A stretch of 64,000 bases of DNA, taken from positions 992,001 to 1,056,000 of the forward strand of contig NZ_BAAAXV010000001.1 of NCBI RefSeq assembly GCF_039535785.1, read 5' to 3'. A program made the translations under genes and the position numbers. The notes under the pieces are model-generated. The model was not told where the DNA came from, did no database searches, and saw only the letters and a program-made list of their open reading frames with translations. How positions within the stretch are numbered: position 1 is the first letter of the stretch; every line of letters starts with the position of its first letter. This DNA is from Nonomuraea helvata. GTDB taxonomy: Bacteria > Actinomycetota > Actinomycetes > Streptosporangiales > Streptosporangiaceae. Shown one piece after another: positions 57,473 through 64,000 of this stretch.

Positions 57473-58128
57473 GCGCCCGGCTCAGGGGCCTGCTCACCAT
57501 CGCGGTGGACATCGGGCTCCCCATCGGCCTCTATTACGTGCTGCGCGCCTTAGGCACCGGCTACCAGACCGCGCTGCTGATCAGCTCGCTCATCCCGGGC
57601 ATGAGTGTCGTGTCCGACCTCGTACGCCGACGCCGCCCCGACCGCCTGGGCATGTTCATGACGGCCATGATGCTGACCAGCGCCCTGGTCTCCCTGCTCG
57701 TCCACGACACGCGGTTCCTGCTGGCCAAGGACGGCTGGTTCATGGCGGTGGCCGGCGTGTGGTTCCTGGCCGGCGCGCGCGGCGAGCGCCCGCTGGCGTT
57801 CGTGTTCACCCGTTTCCTGCTGGAGGGCCGGGTCGGGCCGGACCGCGAGTCGTGGGACGTGCTGTGGGAGCGGCTGCCGGCCTTCCGCAGGATCTGGCGG
57901 GTGGTCACGGTCATCTACGGCACGGGCCTGCTGGTGGACGCCGCCGTGCGGGTCGTCATGGCCTACACGCTGCCGGTGGACGTCGTCCCGGGGCTCAGCG
58001 GCGTGCAGTACGGCGTCTGGCTGGCGCTGATGCAGGTCGTCGTCAACGTCTACCTGGTGCCCACCGGCCTCTACAACCGCTACTCCCAGCTCTACGCCGG
58101 GCTCCGTGACGACCTCAGCCGCACCTGA
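57469..58128 (+). CDS. VC0807-like integral membrane protein
   Basis: The protein has 219 residues from the ATG overlapping the TetR stop. Five to six hydrophobic segments are visible. 'IAVDIGLPIGLYYVLRALGT' at the N-terminus resembles VC0807-like proteins, whose function is not known. Coupling with a TetR regulator suggests a ligand-induced membrane function, perhaps export or stress tolerance. Its last 14 nt overlap the convergent GH101 gene. Confidence 0.75.
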   Translation: MSARLRGLLTIAVDIGLPIGLYYVLRALGTGYQTALLISSLIPGMSVVSDLVRRRRPDRLGMFMTAMMLTSALVSLLVHDTRFLLAKDGWFMAVAGVWFLAGARGERPLAFVFTRFLLEGRVGPDRESWDVLWERLPAFRRIWRVVTVIYGTGLLVDAAVRVVMAYTLPVDVVPGLSGVQYGVWLALMQVVVNVYLVPTGLYNRYSQLYAGLRDDLSRT

Positions 58129-61100
58129 ACCTGGCCTCACCCCAATCCGCGTGGTCGTTGCCGTTGCCGTCGCCGCCGTCACCGGCCACGAGGTCCACGA
58201 ACCGGGTGCCGGACACGTCGGCGCTCAGCTCGTACGCCTCGTCGGCGGCCCTCAGCACGGGGCTGTGCGCCTTCTCCACACCGTCGGCCACCACGCTGAA
58301 CTGCACGGACCCCCGCGTGGCCTGCACATCGTCAACCCCCACGAACGCCGTGAAGCCCGTACACGCGCCCCTCAGGTAGAAACGCACTTTCGCGGGCGCA
58401 TGCGTGCCGAGCCCCTTGGCGAACGTCCGCCCGCCGATGACGATCGGCCCGCCGTCCGCCTCCCCGGTGTCGCCGTTGGACCGGTCGCGCTCGACCGGCC
58501 CCCAGCCGTTGTCGGCGACGACCCACTGCAGGTCGCTCGCGAAGGCGTCCGCTGTGGGCGGCGGGGGCAGCGTGCGCACGGTGGCGGAGGCGGTGAGCCG
58601 CTTGGCCGCTCCCCCGGCGGTGTACGTCACGGCGGCGGTCACCTGATAGGAGCCGTACGCGGCGTCCGCGGGCGGCGTGACCTGCCAGGTGGTGGCCAGC
58701 TTCCCGCCGGGCTCGACCGTGCCGGTCCCGTCGCCGCTGACCGCCCACCCGTCCGGTACGCCCAACGTCACGCGGACGTCGCCGGCCGCCACGTCCTCGA
58801 GGTTCGTGAACGTGGTGACGACCTCGTTGGCCGCCCCCTGCTCGAGAACGGCGGCGGGCGCCACCTCCAAGGTCCCGCAGGCCGCGGCGTCCTGCGCCGG
58901 GCCGAGGTAGGTCACGGAGAAGTCGTCGAGGATGAAGTCGGCCCCGGCCTGCTCGGGCTTGAGCGAGCGCAGGCCGACCCACACGTCGCCGCACCCGCCT
59001 GTCACACGTTCGGTGAAGGTGGCGGTGGCGCGCCGCTCGGGGATCGGCGTGCGCCGCGTCTCGACGCCGGAGCCGCCCTTGTCGTAGCCGGTCACCCACT
59101 CGTAAGTGTCCGGCTGCGCGTTCTGGTAGCGGAAGGACACCTTGTACGCGTGCCCCGCCTCGAACCGCGCCGTCCACGGCAGCGTGCGGTAGATCAGCCC
59201 CTGCCGCTCCTCGTGCGCCTTCAGCGACCAGTTCCCCTCCAGCACGTCGTCGACCGCCTTGCCGTTCCACCCGGCCTGCGTGTACGGCTCGTGCCGCTCC
59301 GACAGGTGCGTGCGCGCGTCGAACGACCCGCCCGCGTCGCCCTTCACGAACGGCCCCCAGCCGGGCTCGGCCGACTCGAACGTCTCCACCGCTCCCTCCG
59401 GCTCCCGCCGGAACAGCCGCACGTCGTCCACCCGCACGTCCCCGTCGGCGGCGGCGGCCGTGATCCGCAGCGTGGCCGACCCGCCCGGCGCGGTGAACGT
59501 CACCTTGGCCCGCTGGAAGAAGGTGTCGTGCTTCTCGTCGGAGGCGATGTAGTTCCTGGCCGTGGACCGGCTGACGGTCACCGACCGCCCGGCCACCTCC
59601 AGGGTGGTCTCGCGGGTCTTCCCCGGCTGGACCTCGACGAACGCGGAGGCGGTGTACGTACGGCCCGGCTCCAGGCCCCTCAGCCGCTGCTCGAGCCGCG
59701 CCCGCGCCCCGCCGCCGAGCAGCGCCACCCGCTGGCCCAGGTCGTTCTTCTGGACGCTCACCGGGCCCGTGACGCTCCACCCGGCGAGCCGGTCGCCGTT
59801 GAAGCCGGGGTCGCGCACGCCGCTGCCCTGCCCCCAGTCCGGATCGGCCTGCTCGGGCGCTCTGCCGGGGTAGAGCACGTACGGCACGCCCGCCTCCGCG
59901 CGTAACGTGATCCTGCCGTTGACCGGGGTGACCGTGCCCGTCTTGACGCGGCCCTGGTCGGTGAGCCTGTAGACGGTCATCGGCCGGTCGGCGTCCCAGG
60001 TGGTGTCCCCTCCGGCCGGGTTGAAGTGGTAGTACTTGCCCTGCCACGGCAGCAGGTACGTGGCCCCGTCGAGCACCTTGTGCCCGCCGGCGAACAGCTC
60101 GCGCCTCCCGTTCCGGTACGTGCCGCGCACGCCGCCGGTGAAGACGATCTCGTCCGCGTTCCAGTCCATGATCTTGTAGTGCTGCAGGTACTTGACCGGC
60201 AGGTTGTGCTCCCAGATGTTGCGGTAGAACGCGGTGAAGTCGTTCTTCGCCTGCCAGCCCTCGAACTCGACGATGCGGGCGTTGCCGAGGATCGGGTCGG
60301 CGTTCCAGACGTCCTTCTCGTCGTTGCGGATGAACCGGATGATCTGCGAGTTCAGTCCCTTGTTGGTGACTCCGCCGTAGTTGAGGTCGTTGGCCCAGTG
60401 TGACCAGAGCGACGAGCGTTCCAGCTTGTCCGACCACTCGGTGGTCACCTGCCAGCCCTGCCTGCGCAGCTCGGCCAGCGTGCGGTCGGCGACCCAGCCG
60501 TACGGCCTGAAGACGTCCACGTACAGCACCGCGAGGTTCCTGTCCGCCTCCGCGCGCAGCCGCGCGAGCCGCCGGGCGAGGGTGCCTCTGGTCAGGTCGC
60601 CGCGCTGGTCGATCAGGTACGCCTGGTCGAGCCAGTTCCAGCCCTTGGCGTCCTTGTTGACGAGCTGCTCGCTGAAGCTCCTGGCCTCGGGGTAGGACTC
60701 GGTGGCGTTGACGTGCACGCCGAACGTGGCGTTCCAGCCCTTCCCGGCCTTGAGCAGCGTGTTCAGGTCCTTCAGCCCCCCGGCGCGCCGGTTGTAGTTG
60801 CCGCCGTAGTCGGGGTGGGCCGAGTCGTGGCCCTCCGACTGGTAGCCCTTGAGCAGCGCGAGCTGGCCGAGGCCGTCGGTGGCCAGCGAGATGCGCTTGA
60901 CGTCGTCGAGCGTGCGCAGGAACGGGTGCGTGGCCTGGCTGGAGAAGTTGAACGGGATGTGCGTGACCACGCGGTCCCTGGTCTGCTCGGCGCCGGGGGG
61001 TTCGACGGCGATGTCCCTGAACGCCACCGCGCCGTCCTGCCAGTCGAGCGTCCCGTCGCCGTTGGCGTCCGGGGTGACCACGACCTTGGCCCAGGGCGGC

Positions 61101-61990
61101 TCCTCGGTGAACGGCGAGCCGTCCGCGCGGTGCGTCCACTGACCGCTCCACACGCCCACCGTGACGGTGCCGCCGGCGTCCTTCCTGGCCTGGTGCCAGA
61201 GCCTGGCCGCGTCCTTGTCGGTGACGCCGGAGGGGTGGTCGTAGGTGGAGTTCGACTCGACCGCCGCGGCCAGCCGGTCGGTGTTCACGATCGCGTACGT
61301 CGCCCCGACCGGACCGGCGTCGGGCGCGGTGGCCGCCGTGACCTGGGCGAAGACGTCGGCGGTGCGGGTCGAGTTGGGGTCCAGCCGGGTGAACGCGGTC
61401 GCCGCGCCCGGCTGCGCGCTCGACACCGACACCAGGTCGTGGCCCGGCAGGTCGATCGTGTGGACGCGGAACGCCTCGGTGTCGGCCACCGAGTCGATCC
61501 TGAACGTCGTCACCCGGCCCTTCACCCCGATGCTGGCGCCCAGGACGACGCCTTCCAGGCCGGGGAAGGCCAGCCGGTAGCGCGCGGTCGCGCCGTCGTT
61601 CCCGGCCGGCGTCACGGCGGCGGTCCGCGCCTGGCCGTTGAGCACGACGGCGGGCACGCCCGTGCTGCCGCCGAGGACAGCCCCGCCGGCCCGGTCGATG
61701 TACCGCAGGACACGCGGGAAGCCGGGGTCCAGCTCCACGGTGAGCGCGGGCGAGGAGACGGCGATCGGGTTCGCCACGTCCGCGGGCCTTGGGAGCGCGT
61801 TCTGCGCGGTGGGGCCGGGCGGGGGCGCGCCGGTCGTGGGCGGCTCCGGGGACGACAACTCGTACGTGGGCGCGGGTGTGGGGGTGGGCGTTGGCGTCGG
61901 GTCGGCGGACGCCGGGGCGGCCGTGACCCCGGCGAGGAGTGGGGCCGTCAGTGCGAGGGCTGCCGCGAAGACGACGGGACTGGGACGCAT
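58115..61990 (-). CDS. Secreted GH101 endo-alpha-N-acetylgalactosaminidase-like glycosidase
   Basis: The protein has 1291 residues. The ATG at 61990 has AGGACC upstream. A signal peptide (about 1-29) and a Pro/Thr linker are followed by beta domains. The GH101 (beta/alpha)8 catalytic domain spans about 340-650. The likely nucleophile is Asp492 in 'LAVLYVDVFRPYGW' and the acid/base is Glu518 in 'WQVTTEWSD', both in the positions known for the family. Carbohydrate-binding-like modules, an NEW3-type domain (about 1045-1145) and a C-terminal NPCBM domain (about 1155-1291) complete it. GH101 enzymes release Gal-beta-1,3-GalNAc from O-glycoproteins. An outward-facing gap of only 78 bp separates it from the IS element. 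Confidence 0.9.
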   Translation of the reverse strand: MRPSPVVFAAALALTAPLLAGVTAAPASADPTPTPTPTPAPTYELSSPEPPTTGAPPPGPTAQNALPRPADVANPIAVSSPALTVELDPGFPRVLRYIDRAGGAVLGGSTGVPAVVLNGQARTAAVTPAGNDGATARYRLAFPGLEGVVLGASIGVKGRVTTFRIDSVADTEAFRVHTIDLPGHDLVSVSSAQPGAATAFTRLDPNSTRTADVFAQVTAATAPDAGPVGATYAIVNTDRLAAAVESNSTYDHPSGVTDKDAARLWHQARKDAGGTVTVGVWSGQWTHRADGSPFTEEPPWAKVVVTPDANGDGTLDWQDGAVAFRDIAVEPPGAEQTRDRVVTHIPFNFSSQATHPFLRTLDDVKRISLATDGLGQLALLKGYQSEGHDSAHPDYGGNYNRRAGGLKDLNTLLKAGKGWNATFGVHVNATESYPEARSFSEQLVNKDAKGWNWLDQAYLIDQRGDLTRGTLARRLARLRAEADRNLAVLYVDVFRPYGWVADRTLAELRRQGWQVTTEWSDKLERSSLWSHWANDLNYGGVTNKGLNSQIIRFIRNDEKDVWNADPILGNARIVEFEGWQAKNDFTAFYRNIWEHNLPVKYLQHYKIMDWNADEIVFTGGVRGTYRNGRRELFAGGHKVLDGATYLLPWQGKYYHFNPAGGDTTWDADRPMTVYRLTDQGRVKTGTVTPVNGRITLRAEAGVPYVLYPGRAPEQADPDWGQGSGVRDPGFNGDRLAGWSVTGPVSVQKNDLGQRVALLGGGARARLEQRLRGLEPGRTYTASAFVEVQPGKTRETTLEVAGRSVTVSRSTARNYIASDEKHDTFFQRAKVTFTAPGGSATLRITAAAADGDVRVDDVRLFRREPEGAVETFESAEPGWGPFVKGDAGGSFDARTHLSERHEPYTQAGWNGKAVDDVLEGNWSLKAHEERQGLIYRTLPWTARFEAGHAYKVSFRYQNAQPDTYEWVTGYDKGGSGVETRRTPIPERRATATFTERVTGGCGDVWVGLRSLKPEQAGADFILDDFSVTYLGPAQDAAACGTLEVAPAAVLEQGAANEVVTTFTNLEDVAAGDVRVTLGVPDGWAVSGDGTGTVEPGGKLATTWQVTPPADAAYGSYQVTAAVTYTAGGAAKRLTASATVRTLPPPPTADAFASDLQWVVADNGWGPVERDRSNGDTGEADGGPIVIGGRTFAKGLGTHAPAKVRFYLRGACTGFTAFVGVDDVQATRGSVQFSVVADGVEKAHSPVLRAADEAYELSADVSGTRFVDLVAGDGGDGNGNDHADWGEARFRCG

Positions 61991-62068
61991 AGGGGTCCTT
62001 TCGGGTCATGCGTCACACCGCTCGGGGACCCGATCATCACCCGTGCCGGACCGCACGCCAAGGACCTA

Positions 62069-63088
62069 GGTCGTGTTTCATAAGGCATTGAGCCACTGGT
62101 TGATCGCAGCGATGATGACGACGGCTTCGTAGCGTACGGCGAGCTTGTCGTAACGGGTCGCCATGCCGCGGTTGCCTTTGAGCAGGTTGATGCCGCACTC
62201 CACAGCGTGACGCAGCCGGTAGAACGCGGGGTCGAAGGCGGGCGGGCGACCTCCCTTCGATCCCTTGGCTCGCCGGTGAGCGTCCTGGTCGGCCTTGCTC
62301 GGAATGCACGCCTTGATCCCACGCCGGCGCAGATGAGTCCGGTTGGCCTTGCTGGTGTAGGCCTTGTCGGCCAGGACCCGGTCCGGGCGGGTCCTGGGAC
62401 GGCCACCGCCGAGGCGGGCCACCCGGATCTTGCCGAGCACCGGTATGAACTGCGGGCTGTCGCCCCGCTGCCCGGCGGTCACCACCGCAGCCAGCAGCTT
62501 GCGGCCCTGCTCGCAAGCCAGATGGGTCTTGGTGGTCAGCCCGCCGCGCGAGCGCCCCAGGCCATGATCGGCCGGCTCGCTGTGCACCCCGCCGGGTGGT
62601 TCCTTTTGCAGGTGACCGTCCCGGCGTGCTCCGGCCGCGTGCTGGTGAGCCCGGGTGATGGTGGAGTCCACGCTCACCGTCCAATCGATCTTCCCGGCGG
62701 CGTCCGCACACGCCTGCAAGGCCGCCAGGATCCGCGCCCAGATCCCCTCCCGCTGCCAGCGCCGGAACAAGCCATACACGGTGAACCAGTGGCCGTAGCA
62801 GGCAGGAACGTCCCGCCACGGCGCCCCGGTCCGGATCCGCCACCGGATCCCGTCGATCAACTGACGCTTGCTCCACTTCGGCGGACGCCCCTTGCCCGAT
62901 GCGGCAGGCAGATGCGGCTCCAGCGCCGCCCACTGCGCATCAGTGAGGTCGTGCCGCCTCGTCACCACTACGCTGGTCACGAGGTCTCCGGTATTTCGTT
63001 CTTCTTGGTCGTTGAACCACCTACCGGAGACCTCTTCGTTCAACGATCACCGACACGCCTCACACACGTGATCTTTCGAAACACGGCC
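62069..63088 (-). mobile_element. IS5-family insertion sequence, intact
   Basis: The element is 1020 bp. Terminal inverted repeats are GGTCGTGTTTCATAAG (62069-62084) and the complement of the right end (63073-63088, reading GGCCGTGTTTCGAAAG), matching at 13 of 16 positions. TA flanks both ends (62067-62068 and 63089-63090) and may be the target duplication. It contains one uninterrupted transposase gene. It lies between the GH101 promoter region and the end of trpA. Confidence 0.85.
62078..62980 (-). CDS. IS5-family DDE transposase
   Basis: The protein has 300 residues from GTG at 62980, with an in-frame extension to 63043 possible. The N-terminal DUF4096-type domain starts 'RRHDLTDAQWAALEPHLP'. 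The DDE residues are Asp in 'WTVSVDSTITRAH', Asp in 'RVLADKAYTSKAN' and Glu in 'RHAVECGINLLKGNRG', with the Y-(2)-R-(3)-E-(6)-K signature. The single frame is complete, unlike IS5 relatives that need a frameshift, so the element could still move. Confidence 0.92.
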   Translation of the reverse strand: MTSVVVTRRHDLTDAQWAALEPHLPAASGKGRPPKWSKRQLIDGIRWRIRTGAPWRDVPACYGHWFTVYGLFRRWQREGIWARILAALQACADAAGKIDWTVSVDSTITRAHQHAAGARRDGHLQKEPPGGVHSEPADHGLGRSRGGLTTKTHLACEQGRKLLAAVVTAGQRGDSPQFIPVLGKIRVARLGGGRPRTRPDRVLADKAYTSKANRTHLRRRGIKACIPSKADQDAHRRAKGSKGGRPPAFDPAFYRLRHAVECGINLLKGNRGMATRYDKLAVRYEAVVIIAAINQWLNAL

Positions 63089-63154
63089 TAAGCGCCAGAA
63101 CCTTTCACTAATCCCGAAATTTCGTCATACGGACAGTAAATATCCCTCTATGCC

Positions 63155-63949
63155 TTACCGGCGTACGCCCTGCGCCATGTCGCCGGCCAGCTGGCCGATG
63201 GAGGCCCGGCCCGCGGCCTCGTCGGGCGCGTCGAGGATGCGCCGGATGAACGCCGACCCCACGATCACCCCGTCGGCGTAGGCCGCCACCTCGGCCGCCT
63301 GCGCTCCCGTGCCGACCCCGAGGCCCACACACACCGGCAGGTCCGTGTGCGCGCGGGTCCGCTGGACGAGGCCCTCGGCGGCGGAGTTGACCGACTCCCT
63401 GGCGCCGGTGACGCCCATCAGCGAGGCCGCGTACACGAAGCCCGTGCAGCAGTCGACGACGGCCTTGATGCGCTGCTCCGTGGAGCTCGGCGCCACCAGG
63501 AACACCGTGTCGATGCCGGCGCCCGCCGAGGCGGCCCGCCACGGCTCCGACTCCTCTGGCGTCAGGTCGGGCGTGATCGTGCCCACGCCGCCGGCGTTGG
63601 CCAGGTCGCGGGCGAACCGCTCGGCGCCGTACTTGTCGATCGGGTTCCAGTACGTCATGACGAGCGTGGCGGCGCCGGTGGCGGCGACGCCCTCGACCGT
63701 GCGCAGCACGTCGGCGATGCGCGTGCCGTTGGTCAGCGACCTGTGCACCGCGTCCTGGATCGTCGGCCCGTCCATGAGCGGGTCGGAGTAGGGCAGGCCG
63801 ATCTCGATGACGTCGCAGCCGGCCTCGACCAGGGCCGCGGCGGCGGCTACGTCGCCGCCCTTGGAGGGGAAGCCCGCGGGCAGGTAGCCGACGAGCGCGG
63901 CCCGGTTGTCCGCCTTCGCCTTGGCGAAAACCGTCTGAAGAGTCGTCAT
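63155..63949 (-). CDS. trpA: Tryptophan synthase alpha subunit
   Basis: The protein has 264 residues. The ATG at 63949 overlaps the upstream stop (ATGA). 'VIEIGLPYSDPLMDGPTIQD' carries the catalytic Glu and Asp, and 'VCVGLGVGTGAQAAEVAAYA' and 'DGVIVGSAFIRRI' form the phosphate site. It splits indole-3-glycerol phosphate into indole, which passes to TrpB. It is probably the last gene of the trp operon. The IS element inserted 66 bp beyond its stop. Confidence 0.96.
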   Translation of the reverse strand: MTTLQTVFAKAKADNRAALVGYLPAGFPSKGGDVAAAAALVEAGCDVIEIGLPYSDPLMDGPTIQDAVHRSLTNGTRIADVLRTVEGVAATGAATLVMTYWNPIDKYGAERFARDLANAGGVGTITPDLTPEESEPWRAASAGAGIDTVFLVAPSSTEQRIKAVVDCCTGFVYAASLMGVTGARESVNSAAEGLVQRTRAHTDLPVCVGLGVGTGAQAAEVAAYADGVIVGSAFIRRILDAPDEAAGRASIGQLAGDMAQGVRR

Positions 63950-64000
63950 GTCTGTCCGTTTCGAAGGTCGAGTCTCACCATGATGCCCTGCCCTGTCCCT
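63946..64000 (-). CDS. 3' end of the gene before trpA, probably trpB
   Basis: A minus-strand frame open from the right edge ends at TGA 63946-63948, overlapping the trpA start by 4 nt. The visible tail is 'GTGQGIMVRLDLRNGQT'. It is too short and atypical to identify by sequence. Assignment to trpB rests on the usual trpB-trpA order and coupled overlap. Confidence 0.45.
   Translation of the reverse strand, partial: GTGQGIMVRLDLRNGQT

Overview
The window is a stretch of high-GC actinobacterial chromosome. Three things support this: very high GC with strong third-position bias, GTG and TTG starts, and conserved gene order. That order is coaE - rpsA - polA - liv operon - pdtaR - tRNA-Leu - pyk - gltD/gltB - lgt - trpA, which resembles the same neighbourhood in Streptomyces and, in part, Mycobacterium. 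The accessory genes (NACHT/WD40 giant protein, SPFH pair, BpsA-like enzyme, actinobacterial DapD) suggest a multicellular soil actinomycete, probably Streptosporangiales such as Nonomuraea. The genus is an inference.

Left part (1-13.9 kb), more accessory. A partial XRE regulator is followed by a probable operon of two SPFH/band-7 membrane proteins and a Spo0M (arrestin-fold) protein. Next comes an unknown membrane protein overlapping a cupin-like protein and an inositol-phosphatase family gene, then a small Cys-containing orphan and an SLC13/ArsB-like permease. The standout is an 1857-residue protein at 8315-13888: TIR, a metallophosphoesterase-like domain that has lost most of its metal ligands, NACHT, pentapeptide repeats and 15 WD40 repeats. 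It looks like a bacterial NLR-type immune sensor.

Middle part (13.9-38.8 kb), mostly conserved. It holds coaE, a Clp-N protein overlapping a GNAT gene tail to tail, a secreted hydrolase, an epoxide hydrolase, rpsA, a polysaccharide deacetylase, polA and a hotdog thioesterase. A 386-bp gap follows with a structured RNA candidate, then a livHMGF branched-chain amino-acid-type ABC operon whose LivH carries an exported Ig-like N-terminal domain. Two near-duplicate substrate-binding lipoprotein genes and a decayed third copy follow. Then come the ANTAR regulator pdtaR, tRNA-Leu(CAA) with a free-standing HTH-LAGLIDADG protein right behind it, a PNPOx-like protein, dapD and pyk.

Right part (38.8-64 kb). 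It holds a subtilisin-like lipoprotein, a divergent aldo/keto reductase and XRE regulator, gltD and gltB (glutamate synthase), a BpsA-like aminopropyltransferase and two paralogous membrane-anchored proteins of unknown function. A tightly packed minus-strand cluster follows (MauE/DoxX - DsbA-like - lgt - VIT1 family - repeat-rich membrane protein). Then come a TetR/VC0807-like pair, a secreted GH101 glycosidase, an intact IS5-family element (62069-63088) and trpA, which overlaps the end of the preceding trp gene at the window edge. No CRISPR array, prophage or rRNA was seen.
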